From: Prevotella sp.
Lineage (GTDB): Bacteria > Bacteroidota > Bacteroidia > Bacteroidales > Bacteroidaceae
Reading direction: 5' to 3'
Assembly (NCBI GenBank): GCA_024697645.1
Contig: JAILFH010000072.1
Coordinates: forward strand, 1-64,000
DNA length: 64,000 nucleotides
Positions 1-9,290 of the stretch are shown here, in pieces (the first letter of the stretch is position 1; each line of letters begins with the position of its first letter). A program made the translations under genes and the position numbers. The notes beneath the pieces were generated by a model. It was not told the DNA's origin and did no database searches. It saw only the letters and a list, made by a program, of their open reading frames with translations.

Positions 1-26
1 AGCCAACTGTTTTGATTCAGTTGGCT
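1..26. terminator. Hairpin downstream of the metallopeptidase gene
   Basis: AGCCAACTG and CAGTTGGCT form a 9-bp stem with an 8-base loop, followed on the plus strand by a T-rich run. It lies 27 bases beyond the stop codon of the minus-strand metallopeptidase and could end transcription from either side. The window edge hides the other flank. Confidence 0.55.
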
Positions 27-52
27 ACTTATTTTTATTGATGTAATAATCT

Positions 53-928
53 TTAGAGTTCGCTCTCAGAAACATTGAATGTAGTAACGTTCATGTTACC
101 AGTTTCAATACCACGCTTCAACCACTTCATACGCTGAGCGGAAGTTCCATGGGTGAATGATTCAGGCTGAACATATCCCTGAGCCTTCTTCTGTAGGTAG
201 TTGTCACCAATCTTTTCAGCACAGTCGATGGCTTCTTCAACGTCGCCAGCCTCCAATGATTGATATTCCTGGTTGTCATAATGAGCCCAAACACCTGCAT
301 AGTAGTCAGCGAGCAATTCCAGACGAACGCTAAGTTTGTTGGCAGTAACCTTGTCAGTCTGATTCATCTGCTGATGAACTTTACCCAGAATACCTAGAAG
401 ATTCTCAACATGATGTCCAACTTCGTGAGCAATCACATAAGCATAAGAGAAGTCTCCATCAGCACCAAGACTCTGTTTCATTGTTGTAAAGAACGACAAG
501 TCAATGTAAAGTTTCTGATCGCCTGAGCAATAGAAAGGACCAACGGCAGCCGAAGCAGTACCGCAAGCCGAATTGACACGATTGGTAAACAAAACAAGCG
601 TTGGAGGAGTGTATTCACGTCCCATTTTCTGGAACACTTCGCCCCAAACATCCTCAGTGGCTGCGAGAACCTGACGGGAGAACTTAGCCAGTTCTTGTTC
701 CTCTTCAGTGAACTCTCGCTGGCCATCAACCTGTTCTTCCTGAACAGTGCCGAGACCGCCGTTTTGCACTACATTTGTCACCACATCACCCAAATTTCCG
801 CCACTTAAGAGTGTGAATAGAGCAATCATGATGATACCTCCGAGACCGCCAACACCTGCTTTGGCTGCGGTAGACATACCGCGGCGATCTTCTACATTTG
901 AACTTTCTCTTCTTCCGTCTAATCTCAT
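53..928 (-). CDS. ypfJ: Neutral zinc metallopeptidase, YpfJ/KPN_02809 family
   Basis: A 291-residue protein of the putative neutral zinc metallopeptidase family. The N-terminus is basic and carries a GMSTAAKAG stretch followed by a glycine-rich hydrophobic segment (about residues 25-45), probably a single membrane anchor. The zinc site is visible as HEVGHH near residue 167 with a downstream acidic ligand in ELLADYYAGVW. Conserved cysteines sit in the SACGTAS and FYCSGDQ segments typical of the family. The C-terminal HGTSAQRMKWLKRG is also a family signature. The substrate is unknown. It is monocistronic, with a promoter 33 bases upstream and a hairpin downstream. Confidence 0.9.
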   Translation of the reverse strand: MRLDGRRESSNVEDRRGMSTAAKAGVGGLGGIIMIALFTLLSGGNLGDVVTNVVQNGGLGTVQEEQVDGQREFTEEEQELAKFSRQVLAATEDVWGEVFQKMGREYTPPTLVLFTNRVNSACGTASAAVGPFYCSGDQKLYIDLSFFTTMKQSLGADGDFSYAYVIAHEVGHHVENLLGILGKVHQQMNQTDKVTANKLSVRLELLADYYAGVWAHYDNQEYQSLEAGDVEEAIDCAEKIGDNYLQKKAQGYVQPESFTHGTSAQRMKWLKRGIETGNMNVTTFNVSESEL

Positions 929-960
929 AAAGTTTAATAATTTTTAGGTTGTTCTGCCCA

Positions 961-992
961 CAAAGGTAATAAAAAATTCAGAAAAGAGCAAA
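961..992 (-). promoter_or_regulatory. Bacteroidetes-type promoter of the metallopeptidase gene
   Basis: On the minus strand TTTG (992-989), 20 bases, then TACCTTTG (968-961) match the Bacteroidetes housekeeping sigma consensus. The start codon lies 33 bases beyond the -7 element, which supports the start at 928. Confidence 0.7.
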
Positions 993-1220
993 GACTTAGC
1001 TTTTTTTTCACTAATCAGTTCTTTTTTTCCTCTGATACTATTTCTAAATGCATATTGATTCAAGCCATTTCGCCTACGTAATAATACGTAATTAAGCCTT
1101 ACACATTGTTAATAACAAAATATTATATAATCAACCAAATAAATATTGAGTGATAATGATAATTGAAATTGACGGGATAATAGTGGCTTGTAGTAATTAT
1201 CAGATTATCGAATAGTCATC

Positions 1221-2120
1221 TTATGGCATTGGTATGATAATTTTTTCGAGTGGATCTTTACCTTCTGCTCGCTGACGACGAATCTCCATTAATCGTTCTT
1301 CCTTCTTTCTTGCTTTTGCCTCTGCTTGTTCTGCCAATACATTTCCATCTTCTTCTTCCGGCAAAATACGCATAGTTTGAGCCTTTGATATCAGATCTTT
1401 AACAACTTCACCACCTACGGCAAGTCCTGCTGCAGCTGGAACAAACGCATTTGATGCTGGTGTTTCTCTTCGGCTATTAGTATTATTCGTATTAGAATCA
1501 GCAGAAATATTTCCTGAAGATTCAATAGGGTAGAGGGGCTCTTCTTCACTATAAACTACCTTCAAGTGTGTTATACCTTCTTTTCGTAATGTTTTTCGCA
1601 GGACTTTTGCAAGAGGATCCATTTGTGTCTTAGACAAATCTCCGACACGAAAAGCCGTTTGGTCGAGTTTATTGGCTGCTCCCATACAGGAAATAATAGG
1701 AACATTAAGACGATTGCAACGTCGAATAAGTTCAAGTTTCGCTTTGATAGTATCAATGCAGTCTACAACATAATCGAACTGTTGCAAATCAATAACATCA
1801 GCGTTTGCGGGGAGATAAAACATCTGATAGCGATGGACAATGCAATCAGGATTAATGTCATGAATACGTTCTGCAGCCACATCCACCTTGTATTTGCCGA
1901 TGGTTGATTGGAGAGCGATTATCTGACGATTAAGATTTGATTCACAAACAATATCGTTATCTATCAAGTCAAGTTCACCTATACCAGATCGGGCAAGGAC
2001 TTCTACCACATAACCACCAACGCCTCCAATGCCAAACACGGCAACACGTGAACCGCGCAGCGTGTTAATGGCAGGTTTGCCAAAAAGCATTTGTGTTCTC
2101 GAAAACTGATTCTGCATCAT
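1221..2120 (-). CDS. tcdA: tRNA threonylcarbamoyladenosine dehydratase (ThiF/E1-like)
   Basis: A 299-residue ThiF-superfamily protein that, by family, uses ATP to dehydrate t6A37 in tRNA to the cyclic form ct6A. The Rossmann nucleotide loop is GIGGVGGY near residue 30, followed by the LIDNDIVCESNLNRQI motif characteristic of TcdA (YgdL/CsdL). The DCIDTIKAK and SCMGAANKLD segments also fit. A Ser/Asn-rich linker (about residues 203-220) and a Lys/Arg/Glu-rich C-terminal tail (about 265-290) are longer than in E. coli. Two adjacent ATG codons (2120 and 2117) are possible starts. It lies downstream of nifJ but behind a hairpin, so it is probably transcribed separately. Confidence 0.9.
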   Translation of the reverse strand: MMQNQFSRTQMLFGKPAINTLRGSRVAVFGIGGVGGYVVEVLARSGIGELDLIDNDIVCESNLNRQIIALQSTIGKYKVDVAAERIHDINPDCIVHRYQMFYLPANADVIDLQQFDYVVDCIDTIKAKLELIRRCNRLNVPIISCMGAANKLDQTAFRVGDLSKTQMDPLAKVLRKTLRKEGITHLKVVYSEEEPLYPIESSGNISADSNTNNTNSRRETPASNAFVPAAAGLAVGGEVVKDLISKAQTMRILPEEEDGNVLAEQAEAKARKKEERLMEIRRQRAEGKDPLEKIIIPMP

Positions 2121-2157
2121 TAATGAAAGGCGAAAACTATTATTAGAAAAGAAAAAA

Positions 2158-2201
2158 GTTCAAAGTCCAAATACAGTCAAAACTGACCTTGAACTTTGAA
2201 C
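2158..2201 (-). terminator. Terminator after nifJ
   Basis: GTTCAAAGT and ACTTTGAAC form a 9-bp stem enclosing a smaller GTCA/TGAC stem. On the minus strand the hairpin is followed by a run of six T then CTTTTC, so it should stop transcription leaving nifJ before tcdA. The arms are built from the GTTCAAA heptamer that also forms a tandem repeat at 54.1 kb. Confidence 0.7.
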
Positions 2202-2269
2202 CTTTTGTTATAGAACTTCTGAGATCGTTCAGTCCAGACGAATCTGGATTAAACTACTCAGTTGCTAAT

Positions 2270-5200
2270 TTACTCAGGCAGACTCCAGTCTTCCTGCGAC
2301 TTGCGAACGTAACTCTGATAACGGAGTTTAGCCATACGCTCAGCCTCACTGAAGAGTTCTTCGGCCTCGTTAGGATATGCCTTCTGTACTGACAGATAGC
2401 GTACCTCACCAAGGAGGAATTCGCGGAATTTCTCCCACTGCGGAGCCTTCGAGTCGAGTGTGAACGGATTCTTACCCTGCTCAGCCAGTTGTGGGTTGTA
2501 ACGCCACAGGTGCCAGTAACCACACTCAACGGCGCGGCCTTCCTCAGCCTGTGAACGTCCCATACCACCCTTAATCTTTAGACCATGGTTGATACACGGA
2601 GCGTAAGCAATAACGAGTGAAGGTCCGGGATATGCTTCAGCCTCACGGATAGCCTTCAGGCACTGTGCATTGTCAGCACCCATAGCAACTTGTGCTACGT
2701 AAACATAACCATAAGCAGTAGCAATCATACCGAGGTCCTTCTTGCGGATACGTTTACCCTGTGCTGCAAACTGTGCGATAGCGCCAAGTGGAGTAGCCTT
2801 TGAAGACTGGCCTCCAGTATTAGAGTAAACCTCTGTGTCGAGTACGAGCAGATTCACATCCTCACCCGAAGCAATCACGTGGTCGAGACCACCGTAACCG
2901 ATATCATATGAAGCACCATCACCACCGATAATCCACTGGCTGCGCTTCACGAGATAGTGGTCGAGAGTCTTCAGTTCCTCACAGAATGGGCAACCAGCCT
3001 CTGCACCAGCAGCAATCAGCGGCTTCAGGATTGCAGCAAGACGCTTTGTCTCCTCAGCATCTTCCTTCTTTTCAATCCACTCGGCAGCAGCAGCCTTAAA
3101 CTCCTCAGGAGCATTCTCGCTTGCCTGCTGGAGAAGCATCACTACGCGCTCCTTCATCTTCTTGTTACCAAGCACCATACCCATACCAAATTCACAGAAG
3201 TCCTCGAACAAAGAGTTGTCGAAAGCAGGACCTTGACCCTTGGCGTTCTTGGTGTAAGGTGTAGAAGGAATAGAAGCGGAATAGATTGAAGAACAACCTG
3301 TAGCGTTAGCAATCATTTCACGATCACCGAAGAGTTGCGAAACGAGTTTCACATAAGGAGTCTCACCGCAACCAGAGCAAGCACCAGAGAACTCGAAGAG
3401 CGGCTGTGCGAACTGAGAGTTCTTCACATTCGACTTAACATCAACGAGATCCTGCTTAGAAGCAACATCCTTAACGAGTTTGTCCCAATTCTTTGCTTCC
3501 TGAACCATATCGGGAGCATCTGGATTGAACGGAACCATCTTCAGAGCCTTACCCAGTTTCGGGTTGCCCGGACATACATCGGCACAGTTACCGCAGCCAA
3601 GACAGTCGAGAACAGAAGCCTCAATGCGGAAGTGCATACCCTTCATAGCAGCAGGAGCCTTCATCTCTATAGTGTCGAGATTCTCAAAGCCAGCCAACTC
3701 ATCGTTAGTCAGAACGAACGGACGAATAGCAGCGTGAGGACATACGAAGGCACACTTGTTACACTGGATACAGTTGTCCTTATTCCAAACGGGAACGAAT
3801 GCTTCAACACCGCGCTTCTCAAATGCAGCAGTGCCATTCTGCCATGAACCATCAACTGTGTCGTGCTTTACGAAGTCAGAAACCTTCAGAAGATCACCAG
3901 CCTGAGCATTAATAGGACGAACAAGTTCCTTCACGAATGCGGGAGCCTCATCAGCCTTAGCAGCCTCGTCTTCAAGATTAGCCCATGCTGGATCAACAGT
4001 AAGTTGTTTGTATTCACCACCGCGATCAACGGCTGCATAGTTCATGTTCACAACATCCTCACCCTTCTTACCATAAGATTTCACGATGAACTTCTTCATC
4101 TGTTCAACAGCAAGTTCAACAGGAATCACACCAGTGATACGGAAGAATGCTGACTGAAGAATAGTATTGGTACGGTTACCAAGACCAATCTCTTGAGCAA
4201 TCTTTGTAGCGTTGATGTAATAAACAGTGATGTTGTTCTTTGCAAACACGCGCTTCACCTTATTAGGAATGAAGTTAACCAGTTCATCGCCTTCGAAGAT
4301 TGTGTTCAGCAGGAACGTACCGTTCTTCTGCAGACCACGTGTCACATCATACATGTGCAGGTAAGCCTGCACGTGGCAAGCGACGAAGTTAGGTGTCGTA
4401 ACCAGATAGGTAGAGCGGATAGGTGTGTCACCGAAACGCAGATGCGAGCATGTGAAACCACCAGACTTCTTTGAATCATAAGAGAAGTAAGCCTGGCAAT
4501 ACTTATCAGTAGAATCACCGATAATCTTCACAGAGTTCTTGTTAGCACCAACAGTACCATCAGCACCAAGTCCATAGAACTTAGCCTGGAACATACCAGC
4601 GCCACCAAGTGCCATCTCCTCAACCTCAGGCAGAGAAGTGAAGGTCACATCGTCAACAATACCTACAGTGAAGTGATTCTTCGGCTCGGGCAGAGCAAGG
4701 TTGTTGAATATAGCGATAATCTTAGCAGGTGTGGTGTCGGAAGAACCGAGACCATAACGACCACCAACAATCACAGGCTTATTTTCAACATCATAGAATG
4801 CACTCTTCACATCGAGATACAGAGGTTCTCCCTCAGCACCTGGTTCCTTTGTACGGTCGAGAACAGCAATACGCTTTACGGTCTTAGGAACTGCAGCGAG
4901 CAGATGCTTCACAGAGAACGGACGATAGAGGTGAACTGCAACCATACCAACCTTCTCACCTTGAGCAGTCAGGTGGTCGATAGCCTCACGTGCAGCCTCC
5001 GTAGCAGAACCCATCAGGATAATGATGCGCTCAGCATCTTCTGCTCCATAGTAATCAAAGAGGTGATATTCACGACCTGTAATCTCACTAACCTTAGAGA
5101 GATAGTACTCAACAACTTCAGGCACCTTATCGTATGCAGCATTGCATGCCTCACGATGGGTGAAGAATGTCTCAGGGTTCTCAGCAGTACCACGAGTCTG

Positions 5201-5845
5201 AGGACGCTCAGGGGTCAGAGCACGGTCACGGAAACGCTTAATGTCAGCGGGATCAACAAGTTTAGCAACGTCTTCCTGCTCCATCACCTCAATCTTATGA
5301 TACTCATGAGATGTGCGGAAACCGTCGAAGAAGTTTACGAACGGAATCTCAGTCTTCAGAGTAGCAAGATGGGGAACTGCTGTAAGGTCCATTACCTCCT
5401 GAACAGAACCAGAGCAGAACATTGCGAAACCAGTCTGACGACAAGCCATTACGTCCTGATGGTCACCAAAGATACAGAGAGAGTGAGAAGCCAATGTACG
5501 AGCCGATACATCAAAGACGCAAGGAAGCATCTCACCTGCAATCTTGTACATGTTAGGAATCATCAGCAACAATCCCTGCGATGCGGTGAACGTTGTTGTC
5601 AGAGCACCAGCCTGAAGTGAACCGTGGAGAGCACCAGCGGCACCACCTTCTGACTGCATTTCCTGCACAGAAACGTTCTGTCCCCAGAGGTTCTTACGAC
5701 CACGGGCAGCCCACTCATCAACATGCTCCGCCATTGGCGAAGATGGTGTGATAGGATAGATAGCAGCAACTTCAGAGAACATGTAACTCACGTGAGCAGC
5801 AGCCTCATTACCATCACAAGTGATAAATCTTTTTTCTTTAGCCAT
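2270..5845 (-). CDS. nifJ: Pyruvate:ferredoxin (flavodoxin) oxidoreductase
   Basis: A 1191-residue single-chain PFOR, the usual homodimeric length. It oxidatively decarboxylates pyruvate to acetyl-CoA and reduces ferredoxin, a central step of anaerobic metabolism. From the N-terminus: the pyruvate-binding domain with YPITPSSPMAEHVDEWA, the transketolase C-like and gamma domains, two 4Fe-4S motifs (CIQCNKCAFVCP near residue 690 and CLGCGNCADVCPGNP near 748), and the thiamine diphosphate domain with SGCGETPY, NATGCSSIY and GGDGASYDIGYGG. The start is placed at MAKEKRFITCDGN, where homologues begin. An upstream in-frame methionine at 5902 adds 19 unconserved residues. It follows the ATPase gene by 63 bases. 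Confidence 0.96.
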   Translation of the reverse strand: MAKEKRFITCDGNEAAAHVSYMFSEVAAIYPITPSSPMAEHVDEWAARGRKNLWGQNVSVQEMQSEGGAAGALHGSLQAGALTTTFTASQGLLLMIPNMYKIAGEMLPCVFDVSARTLASHSLCIFGDHQDVMACRQTGFAMFCSGSVQEVMDLTAVPHLATLKTEIPFVNFFDGFRTSHEYHKIEVMEQEDVAKLVDPADIKRFRDRALTPERPQTRGTAENPETFFTHREACNAAYDKVPEVVEYYLSKVSEITGREYHLFDYYGAEDAERIIILMGSATEAAREAIDHLTAQGEKVGMVAVHLYRPFSVKHLLAAVPKTVKRIAVLDRTKEPGAEGEPLYLDVKSAFYDVENKPVIVGGRYGLGSSDTTPAKIIAIFNNLALPEPKNHFTVGIVDDVTFTSLPEVEEMALGGAGMFQAKFYGLGADGTVGANKNSVKIIGDSTDKYCQAYFSYDSKKSGGFTCSHLRFGDTPIRSTYLVTTPNFVACHVQAYLHMYDVTRGLQKNGTFLLNTIFEGDELVNFIPNKVKRVFAKNNITVYYINATKIAQEIGLGNRTNTILQSAFFRITGVIPVELAVEQMKKFIVKSYGKKGEDVVNMNYAAVDRGGEYKQLTVDPAWANLEDEAAKADEAPAFVKELVRPINAQAGDLLKVSDFVKHDTVDGSWQNGTAAFEKRGVEAFVPVWNKDNCIQCNKCAFVCPHAAIRPFVLTNDELAGFENLDTIEMKAPAAMKGMHFRIEASVLDCLGCGNCADVCPGNPKLGKALKMVPFNPDAPDMVQEAKNWDKLVKDVASKQDLVDVKSNVKNSQFAQPLFEFSGACSGCGETPYVKLVSQLFGDREMIANATGCSSIYSASIPSTPYTKNAKGQGPAFDNSLFEDFCEFGMGMVLGNKKMKERVVMLLQQASENAPEEFKAAAAEWIEKKEDAEETKRLAAILKPLIAAGAEAGCPFCEELKTLDHYLVKRSQWIIGGDGASYDIGYGGLDHVIASGEDVNLLVLDTEVYSNTGGQSSKATPLGAIAQFAAQGKRIRKKDLGMIATAYGYVYVAQVAMGADNAQCLKAIREAEAYPGPSLVIAYAPCINHGLKIKGGMGRSQAEEGRAVECGYWHLWRYNPQLAEQGKNPFTLDSKAPQWEKFREFLLGEVRYLSVQKAYPNEAEELFSEAERMAKLRYQSYVRKSQEDWSLPE

Positions 5846-5908
5846 TTTTTGTTTTTGATTAAAATGTTGTTGTATAATGTTAAGTTGATTTCTATGAATC
5901 AATTGTTT

Positions 5909-7114
5909 CTAATAAAGGAATCCCAATAGCCATAGAGGAATCTGATTGTCTTTACCTACTTCCGTATTATATCGTGCGTAGATGGTATCGGGATCTTTCC
6001 GTTGTTTGGCCTCGCTCTTCGCATCACAGATACAGAACTTTTTGTCGCCATCGACGAGGTAGAAGGAATCCTTGCTGGCCTGATTGACCGTATGATCTTT
6101 CCAGAGCGAATTGACGAAGAATGTCTCCATTGCCGTCTGCTTCTCCACATGAATGGGATAGATGGCATAAAGGAGGTTTGAATTATGAAGCATCACCTTC
6201 GATGGCTTTTTCGGGAAGTCTTCTCCATAAGGATAAATCATATTCAACAAGCGGGCATCGGTGAGATACTTAATATAGTTCATAACCGTTGCACGACTTG
6301 TCTCAATATCTGTTGCCAACTGAGAAATATTAGGCGCCTTTGGACCTTGTTCAGCCAACTGATAGAAGAGTTTCTTAATCTTCGTCAGATATTTCAATTC
6401 AATCTGCTTAATGAGCAGAATATCTACCTCTGTCATCATATTCATCGTCTTCAGGAGATTCTCCGAAAAGTTACGATGTTCAAGAAAGAAGGGGTAGAAA
6501 CCGTGATGGATATAGTCTTGGAAATGTGCCTGAGGACGAGCCGTTGGAAGAATCTCCTTGATGATTCGCTCATGATTGGAGAGAATGTCATTAAGAGAAT
6601 ATGCGTGGAAATTGTTGTTGGTCTTCAGATTCAAATATTCACGGAAAGAGAATCCACGTAGGTTATAACTCTTGACAATACCATTCAATTCAGGGTTCTC
6701 TTCTTTCAGACGCATCACGCTTGAACCCGTAAAAACAATTTTCAAATCAGGATAGAGGTCATAGCATTTACGTAGTTCCTGGCTCCAATCGGTCTGTTTG
6801 AAAACCTGGTCAATGAGCAATACGCGTCCTCCATAATTCACGAAATCACCAGCAAAATCGGCGATTCCACGATCCTGAAAGTAAAAATTGTTCATGTTGA
6901 CATAGAGGCACTGTCTATCTTGCGTATCAAAATGCTCTTTCGCAAATTGCAACAAGAAGGTAGTCTTACCAACGCCTCGCGTACCCTTTATACCTATGAG
7001 TCTGTCGCTCCAGTCTATCTCATCCATAAGGGTGCGACGGACAGGGGCTGCGACATGCTCAACAAGATAGGCATGAGTGCGAAAGAATGCTTCCATGTCA
7101 GGTTTTGGTATCAT
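5909..7114 (-). CDS. AAA-family ATPase with DUF4143-type C-terminus
   Basis: An ATP-binding protein of about 401 residues of the AAA_14/DUF4143 group. Walker A is GTRGVGKTTFLLQ (about residue 45) and the Walker B-like strand is GRVLLIDQVF. An arginine-bearing sensor segment, KIVFTGSSVMRL, follows. The C-terminal part has a winged-helix-like stretch (ISQLATDIETSRATVMNYIKYL) and the DUF4143 nuclease-like end with SFYLVDGDKKFCICDAKS. Family roles are poorly known; some members resemble toxin or mobile-element ATPases. I chose the start at 7114 because the predicted promoter (7130-7137) overlaps the upstream ATG at 7132. It may be cotranscribed with nifJ. Confidence 0.85.
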   Translation of the reverse strand: MIPKPDMEAFFRTHAYLVEHVAAPVRRTLMDEIDWSDRLIGIKGTRGVGKTTFLLQFAKEHFDTQDRQCLYVNMNNFYFQDRGIADFAGDFVNYGGRVLLIDQVFKQTDWSQELRKCYDLYPDLKIVFTGSSVMRLKEENPELNGIVKSYNLRGFSFREYLNLKTNNNFHAYSLNDILSNHERIIKEILPTARPQAHFQDYIHHGFYPFFLEHRNFSENLLKTMNMMTEVDILLIKQIELKYLTKIKKLFYQLAEQGPKAPNISQLATDIETSRATVMNYIKYLTDARLLNMIYPYGEDFPKKPSKVMLHNSNLLYAIYPIHVEKQTAMETFFVNSLWKDHTVNQASKDSFYLVDGDKKFCICDAKSEAKQRKDPDTIYARYNTEVGKDNQIPLWLLGFLY

Positions 7115-7129
7115 ATCAGTATATTTCTG

Positions 7130-7160
7130 CAAAGGTAACTATATTTTTCGAAATTGCAAA
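7130..7160 (-). promoter_or_regulatory. Promoter of the ATPase gene
   Basis: Minus-strand TTTG (7160-7157), 19 bases, TACCTTTG (7137-7130). Expected initiation near 7123 gives a leader of only about 10 bases before the ATG at 7114. Confidence 0.7.
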
Positions 7161-7197
7161 GCCGAGTTGGCAAAATGTTTTTATTTTATGTGAAAAA

Positions 7198-7229
7198 TTT
7201 GTTTTTTTGCCCGTTAAGTAGTAACTTTG
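7198..7229 (+). promoter_or_regulatory. Promoter of the ATP-grasp-like gene
   Basis: TTTG (7198-7201), 20 bases, TAACTTTG (7222-7229). The start codon at 7235 is only five bases beyond the -7 element, so the message would be leaderless or nearly so. It forms a divergent pair with the promoter at 7130-7160. Confidence 0.7.
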
Positions 7230-7234
7230 CAAGC

Positions 7235-8332
7235 ATGAAACTGCATGTTTTTAATCCCGAACACGATATAGCGCTGGCTGCAAACCTCAGTCAGTTCACT
7301 GCTCCTCATGCTGGAAGGGAACTGAGGGCTGACCTCGGACATATCCCTGCTTTATGGGCAGAGAAGGGTGATATGGTGCTCGTTGACGACGTTCCAGCAG
7401 CCCTTTCATCCATTCGGCATCTACACACTTTTGCTGCTGATGTCTGCTTTATTTCGCCCGACGATTTACGTCATATGCTGAACCAGTTGGGAAAATCACC
7501 ATTCGATGAGATTTCTGTTTGGGGATGGGATAAGGCTATTGTTCGTCAGTTGGAGCGTTGTGGAATTAAGGATATGCTTCCTTCAAAAAGTCAGTTAGAA
7601 TTAATTAGGGAGATGAGCAGTCGTCAATGGGCCTCTGCACATCTGCTGAACAAACTTGTGGAACTTAATCCTCAGTTTGTGGGTAATGCTCATTACGTCA
7701 CTTCAATGGACGAACTTCACACTTCTGACTTCTCGTTCGAACGAGTGTTGAAGGCGCCTTGGAGTAGTAGTGGGAGAGGGGTAAGGTATGATTTGTCCGA
7801 AGAACACCGTAAACGTAATGATTCTTGGGCTCGCAATATTATTAGTCGCCAAGGAGGTATTATGGTAGAACCGTATTATAACAAGGTTATTGATTTTGGA
7901 ATGGAGTTCGAGGCGAACGAAAACGGCCAAGTCGTCTATCGGGGTTTGTCAGTTTTCAAAACAACTAATGGCGCTTATATTGGAAGCGTGATTGCTTCTG
8001 AAAATGCAAAAAGAAAGATTCTGGGCAGATACCTTGCTGAATCTATCATAGACGAAGTGAAAGATGCTATTTGCAGACTGACTTCCGAACTCTTCAAAAA
8101 CGCTTATCAAGGCCCATTCGGCGTCGATATGATGATTGTTGCAGAAGACGGAATACTGAAACTTCATCCTTGTGTTGAACTAAATCTCCGGAGAACAATG
8201 GGACACGTTGCACTTGCTATTCTTTCGGATGATTTACAACCACAACGGCTCATGCGAGTTAGTTACACAGATAAGTACAGACTTCAAATCATCAACACAA
8301 ACGAAAACGTCATCAACAATTCGCTGATTTAG
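7235..8332 (+). CDS. Uncharacterised ATP-grasp-like protein
   Basis: A 365-residue protein starting MKLHVFNPEHDIALAAN. I do not recognise a named family. The middle and C-terminal parts read like an ATP-grasp ligase: a lysine strand with a Ser/Gly loop (KAPWSSSGRGVRY, about residues 170-182), a hinge-like strand (GGIMVEPYYNKVIDFGMEF), and the metal-ligand pattern GPFGVDMMIV...ELNLRRTMGH near residues 290-325. That would imply ATP-dependent carboxylate-amine or similar ligation, with unknown substrate. No signal peptide is visible. The start at 7235 is preferred over the upstream in-frame ATG at 7154 because the promoter lies between them. Function is inferred from motifs only. Confidence 0.75.
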   Translation: MKLHVFNPEHDIALAANLSQFTAPHAGRELRADLGHIPALWAEKGDMVLVDDVPAALSSIRHLHTFAADVCFISPDDLRHMLNQLGKSPFDEISVWGWDKAIVRQLERCGIKDMLPSKSQLELIREMSSRQWASAHLLNKLVELNPQFVGNAHYVTSMDELHTSDFSFERVLKAPWSSSGRGVRYDLSEEHRKRNDSWARNIISRQGGIMVEPYYNKVIDFGMEFEANENGQVVYRGLSVFKTTNGAYIGSVIASENAKRKILGRYLAESIIDEVKDAICRLTSELFKNAYQGPFGVDMMIVAEDGILKLHPCVELNLRRTMGHVALAILSDDLQPQRLMRVSYTDKYRLQIINTNENVINNSLI

Positions 8333-8416
8333 GTTTACAAGCATCTCGAAATTGAAGGATATTTATTTAAACAAAAAATCAAACCAGAACAGGTTAATTG
8401 CTTATTATACAAACAA

Positions 8417-9247
8417 TTACTCTTCAATCTCAGATAAGTTTCTGGCAAAGTTCTTCAGGAAGTGACTCGATGTTTCAATAGGTGCATAAGAAATGTAGCG
8501 CATGCTCCTGCGTAGGTTTCTTCTTGTGACTCTTGTATTACCATGAACGAATCCTGCTTCGCTTTGTTTAAAATGCCATTCTTCCATATTATCATCGGTA
8601 TGATGATCGAGAGTTCGCAAAGTAAGTCCGTAGGCTTTTGGTTCAATTTTGTTGACAAAAGGAATCTCATCCTGATCGAACTTGAAAACAGCAATCAAAA
8701 CAGAACCTTCCAACTGAGCCATACGCTGAATATGAAGTTTGCGAAGCCATTCCTCAAGTTTCACGAAATCAACCTTATCTCCTTTCGTTCGCAAAAAAGA
8801 ACCCATTTCACTGATTCCACTGAGCGAAATACCTTTATTAAATGTTAGATTGATGTTTTTTACGATGATGTTCAATAAATCTAAAGTTGTCATCGATGCG
8901 TCAATCTGGTGACGTTCGTTCTTTTGAATATGGTTTAGCCTTCTGTTTAGGAAGAAATTGCTCATGTGGGGCAAATCCTGCTTCTCGGAACTATCCTCAC
9001 TCTTTGTTTTAGCCAACGATTCATCAATAAAAGACTGTAGTTCTTCCTGCATTGATTTGGGGTAATTACCCTGATCATCGAACGTATGATTTCTCAATCC
9101 TTTCATTGCAATCTCTGCAACACCCTGAGCCGCAATAAGATGAGAAAGTTGTTTCCATTTATAGAGCGACATAGGTTCCAGACTCTCATATTCATTGAGA
9201 GCCCCTGAACGCAAAAGGCGAAAGAAATTTCGATGGATGATATTCAT
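8417..9247 (-). CDS. Hypothetical protein
   Basis: A 276-residue soluble protein I cannot assign. It begins MNIIHRNFFRLLRSGALNEYE, followed by a helix-rich segment (WKQLSHLIAAQGVAEIAMKGL) that faintly recalls the N-terminus of Bacteroidetes DUF-type nucleotidyltransferases, but no catalytic motif is visible. A charged middle (about residues 85-125) precedes an alpha/beta C-terminus with many His and Arg. It follows nhaC by 43 bases on the same strand and may be cotranscribed. The frame continues upstream to 9340 inside nhaC; the ATG at 9247 is the sensible start. Confidence 0.75.
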   Translation of the reverse strand: MNIIHRNFFRLLRSGALNEYESLEPMSLYKWKQLSHLIAAQGVAEIAMKGLRNHTFDDQGNYPKSMQEELQSFIDESLAKTKSEDSSEKQDLPHMSNFFLNRRLNHIQKNERHQIDASMTTLDLLNIIVKNINLTFNKGISLSGISEMGSFLRTKGDKVDFVKLEEWLRKLHIQRMAQLEGSVLIAVFKFDQDEIPFVNKIEPKAYGLTLRTLDHHTDDNMEEWHFKQSEAGFVHGNTRVTRRNLRRSMRYISYAPIETSSHFLKNFARNLSEIEE

Positions 9248-9290
9248 AATGACCAAAAGCAATAGAGTCGTTTTTACTTGAATGTAGTTG

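Noticed and set aside
929..1220. A tRNA or small RNA gene between the metallopeptidase and tcdA
   Set aside because: No cloverleaf, no T-loop consensus and no convincing hairpin-plus-T-run; only AT-rich DNA besides the promoter at 961-992.
4673..5620. A 315-codon frame antisense to nifJ
   Set aside because: Opposite-strand shadow; Cys/Thr/Asn-rich with no domain, while nifJ motifs are continuous on the other strand.
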